Below, piece after piece: positions 18,843-28,097 of a stretch of DNA of 37,489 nucleotides. The notes beneath the pieces are model-generated. The model ran no database searches and was not told the origin of the DNA. It saw only the letters and a list, made by a program, of their open reading frames with translations. Source of the DNA: Candidatus Harrisonbacteria bacterium (GTDB taxonomy: Bacteria; Patescibacteriota; Minisyncoccia; UBA6257; UBA11618); the NCBI GenBank assembly GCA_016867415.1, contig VGJO01000003.1, positions 1 through 37,489 of the forward strand, written 5' to 3'. Position 1 is the first letter of the stretch; the number at the start of each line of letters is the position of its first letter. Position numbers and translations under genes: made by a program.

Positions 18843-19510
18843 TTCTTGGACTCATAGGACTTCTTCCTAGTCTCATCTGGCTCACTTTTTTTCTATTTGA
18901 AGATCGCCACGAACCCGAACCAAAACTCCTTCTCCTTTCCGCCTTTCTCCTCGGCGGCTCTATGACCTTCATTGCTTTTTTCCTTCAGCTCTTCACTCAA
19001 AAAGTTCATCTCGCTCTTGGCCTAGGATCTAATTCTGTCTATCTTATCCTCACTTTTGCTCTTCTGGAAGAATTATTAAAATTCCTGGTCGTCTTCCTTC
19101 TTTTCTATCCCATAAAAGCCTTTGACGAACCCATCGACGCCATGATCTACCTCATCTCCGTCTCTCTCGGCTTCGCCGCCGTCGAAAACATTGTTTATAT
19201 TCTTAAAACCGGCGCCTCCCAAGTTGGTCTCGAGACGATCGTTCTCCGCTTCATGGGCGCCACCCTTCTTCACGCGCTTTCTTCTGGTATTATCGGCTAC
19301 GCCTGGGGCAAGACCCTCGCTGAAAAAAATAAATCTTGGATCTCTCTTCCTGAAGGCCTTATTCTTGGTACCATCGTTCACTTCTTCTTCAATGTCGCCA
19401 TCCTCCGCTTCGGCTTCACGAGCTACATCCTCCTCTTCCTCATCTGCGTCGCCTTCTTCGTTCTCCTCGACTTCGAACGCTTGAAGACTCCTATCAATCT
19501 CATTAAATAA
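18827..19510 (+). CDS. PrsW-family intramembrane protease-like protein
   Basis: Multi-TM; FLFEDRHEPEP, ALLEELLKF, GFAAVENIVYIL, RFMGATLLHALSSGIIGYA; start overlaps the valS 3' end. Confidence 0.85.
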   Translation: MALSLILGLIGLLPSLIWLTFFLFEDRHEPEPKLLLLSAFLLGGSMTFIAFFLQLFTQKVHLALGLGSNSVYLILTFALLEELLKFLVVFLLFYPIKAFDEPIDAMIYLISVSLGFAAVENIVYILKTGASQVGLETIVLRFMGATLLHALSSGIIGYAWGKTLAEKNKSWISLPEGLILGTIVHFFFNVAILRFGFTSYILLFLICVAFFVLLDFERLKTPINLIK

Positions 19511-19675
19511 TAGTAGTAATCCTGCCTCTGCTTTGCTTCTCGGAAGATATTGCAATACTAAGCTTACTTGCCTAGTGATAGGCGGATCGAAAGATAAAAA
19601 AATCCTTCGGACATTCCAATATTCAGAAAAGAAAATCTGTCTTTCTATTACGCAAAACCCCCTCTTTTAGTAATA

Positions 19676-19735
19676 TTGACAAATATAAATAATGTTGCAT
19701 AAATATTGACTTTTGAGGGGTAGGGATGCTATAAT
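19676..19735 (+). promoter_or_regulatory. Tandem sigma70-like promoters
   Basis: TTGACA-17-ATAAAT (from 19676) and TTGACT-18-TATAAT (19706-19735). Confidence 0.65.
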
Positions 19736-19748
19736 AGAGATAGAAAGA

Positions 19749-19798
19749 TGCCTCGAAAAGAGGTGTTTTTTTATAGTGGGCATTCACTATAAGAGGCA
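19749..19798 (+). promoter_or_regulatory. Possible attenuator leader
   Basis: CCTC-GAAAA-GAGG followed by GTTTTTTT; then TATAGTG...CACTATA hairpin; downstream GAGGCA could pair alternatively with TGCCTC. Confidence 0.35.
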
Positions 19799-19824
19799 CT
19801 CCTTGAGAGATATCTTCTTAACAA

Positions 19825-20376
19825 ATGGGTAAACGTAAAACTTTCTTGGCCTACGCCTTGATGCCAATGCTCTTTGCTTCGACTAGTCTTTCTCCCCTCT
19901 TTACGATGTCTTCGACACCGAATCTCTTAGGATATTCGAGTCTGTTGTTCTCAAAAATCGGAGGAGAAAAAGATGCAGACGACACAAAAGTAATAGAGGC
20001 AGCAAAAGCGAAAGCCGAGCCGAAGATGAAAGCGGTTAAGACTATTCAAGTAGTTGCCACTGCCTACTCTTCAACGCCCGACCAGACAGACGAAACGCCG
20101 TTTGAAACGGCGCTCGGTACCATGGTTCGGGACGGGATCATCGCGGCCAATTTCCTTGATTTCAAAACCAAGGTCCGTATCCCCAAACTCTTTGGAGATA
20201 AGGTGTTCGTCGTAGAAGATCGCATGAACAGACGCTATACCGACGCCATTCCTCCTCGCATTGATCTCTGGATGCCCGAGCGGGAAACGGCCAAAATCTT
20301 TGGCATTAAAGAAGTAGAAATGGAGATTCTTGCCAATGAATCCGCAAATAGTGCCAAACCTAAAAAAGAAATCTAA
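19825..20376 (+). CDS. 3D-domain (MltA/RpfB-C-like) secreted protein
   Basis: VVATAYSSTPDQTDETPFETALG...DKVFVVEDRMNRRYTDAIPPRIDLWMP. Confidence 0.85.
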   Translation: MGKRKTFLAYALMPMLFASTSLSPLFTMSSTPNLLGYSSLLFSKIGGEKDADDTKVIEAAKAKAEPKMKAVKTIQVVATAYSSTPDQTDETPFETALGTMVRDGIIAANFLDFKTKVRIPKLFGDKVFVVEDRMNRRYTDAIPPRIDLWMPERETAKIFGIKEVEMEILANESANSAKPKKEI

Positions 20377-20380
20377 AAAT

Positions 20381-20406
20381 AAAAAAGGGCTTCGGCCCTT
20401 TTTTAT
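20381..20406. terminator. Bidirectional Rho-independent terminator
   Basis: AAAAAAGGGC-TTCG-GCCCTTTTTT between convergent genes. Confidence 0.85.
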
Positions 20407-22205
20407 TTCCTTAAATTATTTTTCAAAACCTTCTTTCTCAACCGAAGACTCTTCGGCGTCACTTCAAGTAATTCATCTTCCCCTAGATATTCGAGGCATT
20501 GTTCAAGTGACATTACTTTCGGCGGCACCAAATCATTCGTTACCGCTTCCGTTTTAGCCCGGAAGTTAGTCAATTGCTTCATCTTCGCTACGTTCACCAC
20601 CAAATCATTCGCCTTCGCGTGAATCCCCACCACCTGTCCTTCATAAATCTTTTCTCCCGGACCAATAAACATTTCCCCTCGTTCCTGTGAGTTCAACAAT
20701 CCATAAGCAGTAGAAAGCCCCGTCTCATGCGCCACGAGTGATCCATGTTGCCCCGGATCAATATCACTCCACTGCGGAAAGTACCCGGCAAAAAGAGTAT
20801 TAATAATCCCCATCCCCTTCGTCTCAATCATAAATTCATTTCGAAAACCGATGAGTCCCCGAGTCGGGATGAAGAAGTGAAAGCTCACAATCCCGTTTTC
20901 TACATTCATATTCTTAAGCTCACCCTTCCGCTGGCTCATCTTCTGGATGATCGATCCGGAATACGCCTCCGGCGCCTCGAGCCACACATCTTCCGCCGGC
21001 TCCATCCATTTGCCATCCTCCTGCTTCATGATCACCTCTGGCCGTGACACTTGGAGTTCATGCCCCTCCCGTCGCATTTTCTCGATAAGGATTGCAAGGT
21101 GCAATTCCCCTCGTCCCGCTACCCAAAATTCCTCTGGCGATCGTCCCGGCTCCACTTTAAGCGCCACATCCGTCTCAAGCTCCTTTTCCAATCGCTCTTT
21201 GAGGTTGCGTGAAGTACAATATTCTCCTTCCTCCCCTGCAAATGGGGAATTATTCACCGAAAAAATCATCTTCACCGTCGGCTCCTCGATCCCAATTGGC
21301 TCCAGTCCTTCTGGGGACTCTGCCGACGCAATCGTCTCCCCGATCGCAATCTCCGGGCATCCTGCGATCGCCACAATATCTCCCGCCTGTGCCTCAGCCA
21401 CCTCATAACGACTCAAGCTCAAAAAGCTCATAAGACTCGTCACCTTAAACTGCTTTTCTTTCTTCTCGCGAGTGATTTGCATCGCCTGCGCATTTGCCGC
21501 CACACTTCCCCGTACGATTCTTCCAATCCCAATCTTCCCCTTAAAATTATCATAGATCACCGAGGTCACCATCATCTGTAGCGGCTTATCAAGCTCCACC
21601 TTTGGTGCCGGTATCTCCTCAATAATCATCTGAAACAGCGGTTTCACATCCATCATCAATTCCACCTTCGGCTCAAAGCCCGCAAGGCCCATCTTCCCCG
21701 ATGCATAGATAGTCTTAAATTCCAACTGCTCATTCGTCGCCCCGAGTTCAATAAAAAGTTCAATCAATTTTTCGTGCACGTATTCTACCCGCGCCTCCGG
21801 CTTATCCACTTTATTCACCACCACGATCACCTTCAGTCCCTGCGCCAAGGCTTTCTTGAGCACAAATCTCGTCTGCGGCATTGGCCCCTCCTTAGCATCC
21901 ACCAAGAGAAGCGCTCCATCCGCCATATTAAGCACCCGCTCCACCTCACCGCCAAAATCGGCGTGCCCCGGTGTATCGATCAAGTTGATCTTCGTCCCCT
22001 GGTACGACACCGCCGCGTTTTTGGAAAATATGGTAATTCCCCGCTCTCGCTCGAGATCGTTGAAGTCCATGATGAGTTCCTGGTTGCCCAGCTTCCCCAA
22101 ATCCGTATCTGATTGTTTAAGCATCGCGTCCATAAGCGTGCTCTTCCCGTGGTCCACGTGCGCAATAATGGCCACATTCCGCAAATCCTTTCTTTCTATA
22201 ATCAT
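20403..22205 (-). CDS. typA: TypA/BipA ribosome-associated GTPase
   Basis: RNVAIIAHVDHGKSTLMDAML, ERERGITIFSKNAAV, DTPGHADFGGEVERVL, VVNKVDKPEAR. Start placed at MIIERKDLRN (22205) because a terminator-like hairpin lies in the ORF track's 5' extension. Confidence 0.95.
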   Translation of the reverse strand: MIIERKDLRNVAIIAHVDHGKSTLMDAMLKQSDTDLGKLGNQELIMDFNDLERERGITIFSKNAAVSYQGTKINLIDTPGHADFGGEVERVLNMADGALLLVDAKEGPMPQTRFVLKKALAQGLKVIVVVNKVDKPEARVEYVHEKLIELFIELGATNEQLEFKTIYASGKMGLAGFEPKVELMMDVKPLFQMIIEEIPAPKVELDKPLQMMVTSVIYDNFKGKIGIGRIVRGSVAANAQAMQITREKKEKQFKVTSLMSFLSLSRYEVAEAQAGDIVAIAGCPEIAIGETIASAESPEGLEPIGIEEPTVKMIFSVNNSPFAGEEGEYCTSRNLKERLEKELETDVALKVEPGRSPEEFWVAGRGELHLAILIEKMRREGHELQVSRPEVIMKQEDGKWMEPAEDVWLEAPEAYSGSIIQKMSQRKGELKNMNVENGIVSFHFFIPTRGLIGFRNEFMIETKGMGIINTLFAGYFPQWSDIDPGQHGSLVAHETGLSTAYGLLNSQERGEMFIGPGEKIYEGQVVGIHAKANDLVVNVAKMKQLTNFRAKTEAVTNDLVPPKVMSLEQCLEYLGEDELLEVTPKSLRLRKKVLKNNLRK

Positions 22206-22210
22206 AAGAA

Positions 22211-22240
22211 AATAAAAAAGGCTTTTCGCCTTTTCAAAAG
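22211..22240 (-). terminator. Terminator-like hairpin in the typA leader
   Basis: Minus strand AAAAGGC-GAAAA-GCCTTTTTT immediately upstream of the typA ATG. Confidence 0.5.
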
Positions 22241-22350
22241 CTTCAATATTATAAAACACAAAAATAAATAAAGCAACAAAACACAGGGTACTAAAATCTT
22301 AAGAACCGATCTGCGCAATTCCTATAAAATAATGTAATATTCATTACATT

Positions 22351-23106
22351 ATGATAGAACCCTACTCCCCCCCGCGAAAACTATCTATAAGCCAATTAAG
22401 CTTTATAAAAATATTTTCTCTTATACACAGAATAATTAGAGGGTTAGCAAATAATATACTCGATAAAAAATATACTAAACCAAGAGAATTCTCAAACGCT
22501 ATTCTACGTGATTATGCACCACTTTTTACAGGAAGCATTATAAATGTATCGGGCTGGAAAGACAGTGATTTAGAAGGAAATACTTATAGAAAATACTTCA
22601 GTAATGCAGAGAGTTATCATATTTCAAACGCTCCAGTAAAAAGTAAAGGGGTTGGTTCACTACCTGGATTAGAAATAGAAATAGATTTAACAAAGCCAAT
22701 TAATTCATCATTAATGCATTCATTTGATATTGTGTGTAACCACACAACATTAGAACACGTCTTTGATTTAAACACCGCATTTAAAAATCTCTGTGATATG
22801 GCTCGTGAAGTAGTAATACTTATAGTACCTACCCCCCGACATATCCATTTTAACGCAGGATATGGTGATTATAATAGACTAACACCAATGGGAATTATGA
22901 AATATTTTGAGAAAAATAAATTTGAAACTCTCGTAATTCAGTCAAATGAACAACAGTTTTCTCCCATATTTTGCTTCGCTATCGCAGCACGTAAAGGATC
23001 AAAATATACGAAGTTAATTAAAAAAAATCTAAATTTTGAAATGGGAGGTAAACTATATGGCTCAAGATTTAATCAAGCGCATATCGAAAAACACGTTAAC
23101 TTATAA
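22351..23106 (+). CDS. Class I SAM-dependent methyltransferase-like protein
   Basis: GSIINVSGWKDSD, FDIVCNHTTLEHVFDLNTAFKNLCDMAREVVILIVPTPRH; AT-rich relative to neighbours. Confidence 0.6.
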   Translation: MIEPYSPPRKLSISQLSFIKIFSLIHRIIRGLANNILDKKYTKPREFSNAILRDYAPLFTGSIINVSGWKDSDLEGNTYRKYFSNAESYHISNAPVKSKGVGSLPGLEIEIDLTKPINSSLMHSFDIVCNHTTLEHVFDLNTAFKNLCDMAREVVILIVPTPRHIHFNAGYGDYNRLTPMGIMKYFEKNKFETLVIQSNEQQFSPIFCFAIAARKGSKYTKLIKKNLNFEMGGKLYGSRFNQAHIEKHVNL

Positions 23107-23129
23107 ATAAGAATCCTTATTTCTTTACG

Positions 23130-23215
23130 TGGTGCCCAGGGCGGGACTTGAACCCGCACATCCCAAGGGATAACAGATCTTAAGTCTGTCGCGTCTGCCA
23201 TTCCGCCACCCGGGC
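23130..23215 (-). tRNA. tRNA-Leu(TAA)
   Basis: GCCCGGG...ACAGA-CTTAAGA-TCTGT, long variable arm TATCCCTTGGGATG, GCGGG-TTCAAGT-CCCGC, encoded CCA. Confidence 0.93.
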
Positions 23216-23237
23216 AATAATCAAACCTTCGTTTGAT

Positions 23238-23312
23238 TGGAGGCGCGGGCGAGAATCGAACTCGCGAATAAGAGTTTTGCAGACTCCTGCCTTACCACTT
23301 GGCCACCGCGCC
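23238..23312 (-). tRNA. tRNA-Cys(GCA)
   Basis: GGCGCGG...GGAGT-CTGCAAA-ACTCT...CCGCGCC-T-CCA; anticodon GCA; U73. Confidence 0.94.
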
Positions 23313-23355
23313 TAAAAGAAAATTACCATTAATAGTAATAAAAAAATGCAATAAA

Positions 23356-23709
23356 TTAAAGCTCTTCTTTCAAATCATCTTCCACTCTCTTTACCGCCTT
23401 TTCCACTCGAGCTGCATTCTTCGCGCCTATGTCCAATTTATACCGCATCTTTGGCACTCGCCGCATCTGCATCTTCTCCACTAAGAATCGCTGGATATAC
23501 CCCGCTCCTTTTTGAAGCTTATCCATCACCGCTTTCTCCTCACTCTCCGGCACCACCGCCACATACGCCACCCCCTCCACCTCATCCTCCGTCACCTCCA
23601 CGTTCGTCACGGTAACGAGCGCCGGCGAAAAATCCATCTCCCGCGTCAAAATCATCGAAAGCTCCTGAAGCAACACACTCTGCAACCTCTGTCCCCTATA
23701 AATCCCCAT
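23356..23709 (-). CDS. rbfA: Ribosome-binding factor A
   Basis: 117 aa; LQELSMILTREM...VTVTNVEVTEDEVEGVAYVAV...RRVPKMRYKLD; downstream of infB. Confidence 0.88.
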   Translation of the reverse strand: MGIYRGQRLQSVLLQELSMILTREMDFSPALVTVTNVEVTEDEVEGVAYVAVVPESEEKAVMDKLQKGAGYIQRFLVEKMQMRRVPKMRYKLDIGAKNAARVEKAVKRVEDDLKEEL

Positions 23710-23774
23710 ATCTTTATTCCCTCCATAAAAGCATCAAATAAAAGAAATGTAAAGGAAAAGAATTAGAGAAAAAA

Positions 23775-24290
23775 CTAATTTCTATAATTCACTCGAATAC
23801 CATCCATGTTGTAATAAAGGCATTCTTGTTGAAGTCCTTGATTAACTATTGGACTACAAAGAGTATTTTTATCAACTTGTCCCTGAAGATACCTCACGCA
23901 TAAGTCGGCTAATCGAGGCTCTTTATAAATATCGCATCTATTATCTCTCACCATGAGCATGATTGATTGAAATTGGTACAAATAGCAATAATCTCTCCCC
24001 ATTTGTTCCGGAATTACCTCACACTCCCCTTTCCTTCTAACCACATCTTCAATACACCGATACCGAGAGTCCTTCCTAGCATCCTGAGGAATCTTTTCAC
24101 ATATAGAATAGTCTCGTCTCTTTTCCGACCTTCTGCAGAAAAGAAGCATGGCTTTTTTGTGGTGGTATTTTGTCTGGTTTTTGTCCTCAAAGTACCACCA
24201 CAAAAAATTCTTTTCGAAGCCTGAAAGAAACCCCGCTGGGGGTTTCTTGTGTCGGAAAAGAGGCGAGGATACTTTCAACCAGCCAACCAA
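23775..24290 (-). CDS. Cys-rich hypothetical protein (true start uncertain)
   Basis: 171 aa ORF; C-terminal ~120 aa with regularly spaced Cys looks coding; the N-terminal part overlaps a palindromic element. Confidence 0.5.
   Translation of the reverse strand: MVGWLKVSSPLFRHKKPPAGFLSGFEKNFLWWYFEDKNQTKYHHKKAMLLFCRRSEKRRDYSICEKIPQDARKDSRYRCIEDVVRRKGECEVIPEQMGRDYCYLYQFQSIMLMVRDNRCDIYKEPRLADLCVRYLQGQVDKNTLCSPIVNQGLQQECLYYNMDGIRVNYRN
24115..24265. repeat. Nested palindromic element with ~15-bp terminal inverted repeats
   Basis: CGTCTCTTTTCCGAC (24115-24129) vs GTCGGAAAAGAGGCG (24251-24265), 14/15; inner perfect 15-bp stem TTTTTTGTGGTGGTA/TACCACCACAAAAAA. Confidence 0.6.
24225..24252 (-). terminator. 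Probable infB terminator
   Basis: AAGAAACCCC-GCTG-GGGGTTTCTT hairpin just downstream of infB. Confidence 0.6.
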
Positions 24291-24306
24291 AGTTAAAAAA
24301 CTTTAA

Positions 24307-25746
24307 CTAGTAAAACACCAAAAAGTCTTCCTTAAGAATCTCAGTTACACTCTTCACCATCATTCCACACTCATTCCCCTCGGTTACCACTACTGCATCC
24401 ACCTTATTTTGCTGCAAGTTAATTAACCGCGCCTCCCCTATCACTACTCCCTTCCGTTCAATCTCGCACTTTGCATTATTCACCACTTCACCCTTAATCA
24501 CCTTTCCACCCACCACCTGCTTCTCCCCCTTGGCTCCAAAAGTCGCCAAGACCTCAAGCCTCCCCTTCTCCACTCGCTTCACATTCCCCGTCAACCAATC
24601 CTCCAAATTTTTGATAAGCTCATACACAATCTCTGAAGAAAAAACCTTCACCTGCGTCTCCTCCGTATATGCCTTTTGCATGATCTCCGCCGCCTTTGAC
24701 ATCTTCACCTTAAAGCCAATCACGATCGCCCTGGTACTCATCGCAATTTTTAAATTTCCATCAGTAATATCTCCCACCGCCTGATCAATAATCTTGATCT
24801 CCGATTTATCCGGCACCGGCAATGCCTTAATGATAGAAGAAAGCGCTTCTAAAGAACCTGCATCATTTGCCTTCAAAATAAGATTAATAAATTTCTTCTC
24901 TTGATCCTTCCTAGTCACGAGTCCCGTGGGCTCTTTGGCCATTTCCGTCTCCTCCACTGTCTTCACTTCTCCTCCAACCAAAAATTCCTCTCCTACCTTT
25001 GGCTGCTTTGGAAAGCCCAGAAGCAAAAAAGGGGTCGAAGGTACCGCTTCCTTGATCTGCTTTCCGCTCGAGTCCTCCATCATCTTTATCCTCGCCTTCT
25101 CCCCCAAAAAAAGCACTGAGTCTCCTACCCTAATCACCCCATCGCGAGCAATCACCGCCGCGACCACCCCTCGCCGATTATCCAAATGTGATTCGAGAAT
25201 AAATCCCTTTCCCGGAGCCGTCTCATCATAGGTAATACCCTCCACCTCCGCCACAAAAAGAAGCAAATCGAGTAATTCATCCACCCCCTCTCCTGTCATT
25301 GCCGATACTGGCTTATAGGAAATATCTCCTCCCATTCCTTCAAGTAACACTCCCAAGGTAAAAAGATCGTTAATCACTCTATTCACATCCGCTCCCGGCT
25401 TATCCATCTTCGTCACTGCCACCACAAACGGTATCTCTGCCTTCTTAATCGTCTCAAATGCCTCCTTAGTCTGCGACCGCACTCCCTCGTCTCCCGCCAC
25501 GATAAGAATAGCAATATCTGCCACTTTTCCTCCCCGTTCCCGCATCATTGAAAATGCCTCATGTCCCGGCGTATCAATAAAAGTCATTTTCTGACCCTTA
25601 TGCTCTATCTCATATGCTCCAATCGCCTGGGTGATCCCCCCCGCCTCCCGCGCCGCCACATTCGTCTTCTTAATGTAGTCCAAAATAGTGGTCTTCCCAT
25701 GATCCACATGTCCCACAACCACAATGACTGGCGGTCTTTTCTTCAT
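24307..25746 (-). CDS. infB: Translation initiation factor IF-2, short N-terminus
   Basis: VVGHVDHGKTTILDYI, TFIDTPGHEAF, VTKMDKPGADVNRV; start placed at MKKRPPVIVVVGH. The ORF track extension to 25878 looks like a spurious hydrophobic leader. Confidence 0.93.
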   Translation of the reverse strand: MKKRPPVIVVVGHVDHGKTTILDYIKKTNVAAREAGGITQAIGAYEIEHKGQKMTFIDTPGHEAFSMMRERGGKVADIAILIVAGDEGVRSQTKEAFETIKKAEIPFVVAVTKMDKPGADVNRVINDLFTLGVLLEGMGGDISYKPVSAMTGEGVDELLDLLLFVAEVEGITYDETAPGKGFILESHLDNRRGVVAAVIARDGVIRVGDSVLFLGEKARIKMMEDSSGKQIKEAVPSTPFLLLGFPKQPKVGEEFLVGGEVKTVEETEMAKEPTGLVTRKDQEKKFINLILKANDAGSLEALSSIIKALPVPDKSEIKIIDQAVGDITDGNLKIAMSTRAIVIGFKVKMSKAAEIMQKAYTEETQVKVFSSEIVYELIKNLEDWLTGNVKRVEKGRLEVLATFGAKGEKQVVGGKVIKGEVVNNAKCEIERKGVVIGEARLINLQQNKVDAVVVTEGNECGMMVKSVTEILKEDFLVFY

Positions 25747-25867
25747 ACGTTCCAATAAAATATCAAATTTTTCCCAATAAGACAACAGAAAATTGACAAA
25801 AAAAATAAATAGAAGCACTATAAACTCCGGACTTTGAAAACCCTTAAAAAAGAAAGAGAGGATTCGC

Positions 25868-26527
25868 GTGACCAACATTCAAAAAAAATTAGAACATTTT
25901 TTTCATCTTAAATTAGATGAATTGAAAGCGAATAATATCTGGCTAGGAGCCGTTGAGCGATTAGAAAGAAGGAAAGAAGAAATTCTTCGCAAAGCCGGTC
26001 AATATCGCTACAAAGATCAAAGTCTTCTTCCTTTTTTGTTTGTGATCGGTCCTCAAGTGCGCTCTTTCCATGATCAGCTCCAGATGGTGCCCGGCAGTTC
26101 CGATTCCATTAATCCACTCCATATTGCCGACCAAGTCCCTAGAGACGAAGTCGCTACTGTCCGGGTCATCTATGGTATTTCCGAGATCAAAGAAGCCGCG
26201 GGCCAGCGTCCCAAAACAGCCCTCGAGACTATTCGCAATGCTAACTGGCGACCCAAACAAAAAAGATACTGTGGCCCGAATAAGAATTATATTGAGATTA
26301 CCACCTGGGATCTCCTCGCCATTGGAAGAGAACTTAATCTCTTAGCTAATGAGAGAATCGTCGCCACTAGTTCGATAGTAAGCGGCCTCCACGCAAGCGA
26401 ACGTGCTCATCCTTGCCTCATGCGAAAAAGTGGTGGTGGTCTCCATGCTTTTAGCATTGGTGAATACGCTGATGACGAAAATCTGCATTACTTCGCCTTT
26501 CGCGAACGAAGTAATATCTTTCTCTAG
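25868..26527 (+). CDS. Hypothetical protein
   Basis: 219 aa ORF with GTG start; terminator downstream. Confidence 0.65.
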   Translation: MTNIQKKLEHFFHLKLDELKANNIWLGAVERLERRKEEILRKAGQYRYKDQSLLPFLFVIGPQVRSFHDQLQMVPGSSDSINPLHIADQVPRDEVATVRVIYGISEIKEAAGQRPKTALETIRNANWRPKQKRYCGPNKNYIEITTWDLLAIGRELNLLANERIVATSSIVSGLHASERAHPCLMRKSGGGLHAFSIGEYADDENLHYFAFRERSNIFL

Positions 26528-26545
26528 CCTCCCATTTTCACCAAT

Positions 26546-26577
26546 AAAAAGCCTGGGTTATCCTCGGGCTTTTTTCT
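26546..26577. terminator. Bidirectional Rho-independent terminator
   Basis: AAAAAGCC...GGCTTTTTT between convergent genes. Confidence 0.65.
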
Positions 26578-26584
26578 TAAAAAA

Positions 26585-27001
26585 TTACTTATTCAGAATA
26601 TCCTCCCAAAATCCTCTTTCTTTAAGCGTTCCGTAGTTATTTTCCCCATCAATCCCCCGCATAATAATAAGAAATACGCAGACTATAAGCCCTACATAAG
26701 GTACGATCATTAAGAGCGAAAACCAGCCACTCTCCCCAATATCATGGAATCGTCTCGCGGTAAGAGAGAGAATAAAAAAAATCTGAACAATCGTGCCAAT
26801 CACAAATAGTGTTCCGACAAAAAAAAGATAAGTGAAAGGTACTGTTTCTGACTGTAGATTATTAAACCAAGCCGATTCAAACAAGTAAAAACTGATCAAA
26901 AGAAGAAATGCTAAATAAATAAGAGAAAAAACAAAGCTCCCAAAAAACCAATGTTTTCGCCCAATCCTCCCATCAAAAAAACTATTAAGATTTCTAGTCA
27001 T
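26585..27001 (-). CDS. DUF805 family membrane protein
   Basis: FFDGRIGRKHWFFGSFVF...LTARRFHDIGESGWFSLLMIVPYVGLIVCVFLIIMRGIDGENNYG. Confidence 0.88.
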   Translation of the reverse strand: MTRNLNSFFDGRIGRKHWFFGSFVFSLIYLAFLLLISFYLFESAWFNNLQSETVPFTYLFFVGTLFVIGTIVQIFFILSLTARRFHDIGESGWFSLLMIVPYVGLIVCVFLIIMRGIDGENNYGTLKERGFWEDILNK

Positions 27002-27071
27002 ATAGTAATAAAAGCACAGTCAAAAAAAAAGAAAAGTACCACGTGGAGTGACGCAGGAAATTCAGAATAAT

Positions 27072-28097
27072 TTAGAGAGATAAATTCTCCGCTTCTTCAT
27101 ATCGAAGCCGTTGCAAAACCATTTTTCCTCCATCTTTTTCCATCAATCTTGGTTGGGCAAAGTCATAAATCATAGTTGGATAAAAATCTATTTTTTTCAC
27201 CCCTTTCTTTGTAAAGAATATTTTAAGCGCCAATCCAGCCCGCGTTTCAAACGACCACATCTGATCAAACACGAAATTTCCCAAACTATAAAAAATATAT
27301 TTTCCTTTATATTGCTCCATGGTCTGCACCACATGAGGATGATGACCAATCACCATCTCCGCTCCCGCATCAATCGCCGACCGAGCAAACTCTGTCTGCG
27401 ATTTGTTTGGCTTCTCTTCGTACTCCCGCCCCGAGTGCATTGAGACAATCACAATATCCGCCTGCACTCTCGCCGCCCGCACCGCCTCCTGCATTTTCTC
27501 TATCCGCATAAACGCCGTCCCCGCCCTGACCCTCCCCGCTTCATAGACCTGCGGCACCACATCTGGATCATTGTATGCTAAAAATGCAAATCTGATTCCC
27601 TTAGTAGTAATAATCACCGGCCGATTTGCCTCTTCACTATTTCTTCCGGCTCCCACATATTCAATCCCCACTTTATAAAGAGCCTCAAAAGTATCAAGAA
27701 GTCCTTTCTTACCAAAATTAGGCACATGATTATTAGCAAGCGATAAAATCGAAAATCCCGCCTCTTGCAATGCTTCAGCCGCCTCCAGATCCGCCCGAAA
27801 ACTCATCTCATAAGGCCGCACCGGCTCGCCCGGCGTAATTGACGTTTCAAGATTTCCAAAAGTAATATCCGCCCCTCTAAGAAACGATTCTGTTTTTCGA
27901 AATGGATAATCATACCCATATTGCTGCATCCTTTTTCCCACTGTCCGCGAAAGCATCACATCCCCCACCGCTACCATTGTCACTTCCGCCTCAACCTCCT
28001 CTTTTAAAATTCCAGGCTTTATTTTCGTTTCCTCACTAAAAGAAAAAAGGGAAATTATGATAAGAACAGAAAGAATAGAGATAGAGTTTTTTTTCAT
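27072..28097 (-). CDS. CapA-family (PGA_cap) metallophosphatase-like protein
   Basis: VAVGDVMLSRTVGKRM, TFGNLETSIT, LANNHVPNFGKKGL, DIVIVSMHSGREYEEKPN, VIGHHPHVVQTMEQYKGKYIFYSLGNFVFDQ. Confidence 0.92.
   Translation of the reverse strand: MKKNSISILSVLIIISLFSFSEETKIKPGILKEEVEAEVTMVAVGDVMLSRTVGKRMQQYGYDYPFRKTESFLRGADITFGNLETSITPGEPVRPYEMSFRADLEAAEALQEAGFSILSLANNHVPNFGKKGLLDTFEALYKVGIEYVGAGRNSEEANRPVIITTKGIRFAFLAYNDPDVVPQVYEAGRVRAGTAFMRIEKMQEAVRAARVQADIVIVSMHSGREYEEKPNKSQTEFARSAIDAGAEMVIGHHPHVVQTMEQYKGKYIFYSLGNFVFDQMWSFETRAGLALKIFFTKKGVKKIDFYPTMIYDFAQPRLMEKDGGKMVLQRLRYEEAENLSL

Noticed and set aside
19076-19555. 159 aa acidic minus ORF
   Set aside because: Antisense to the PrsW-like gene; acidic composition is a shadow of its codon usage
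19550-19640. Possible further reverse-oriented copy of the ~110-bp repeat
   Set aside because: Only short fragments (GGATTTTTTT, CAAGTAAGC) resemble the family; similarity too weak by eye
22206-22259. N-terminal extension of typA (MFYNIEAFEKAKSLFYFL)
   Set aside because: Encoded by a terminator-like hairpin; conserved TypA sequence begins at MIIERKDLRN
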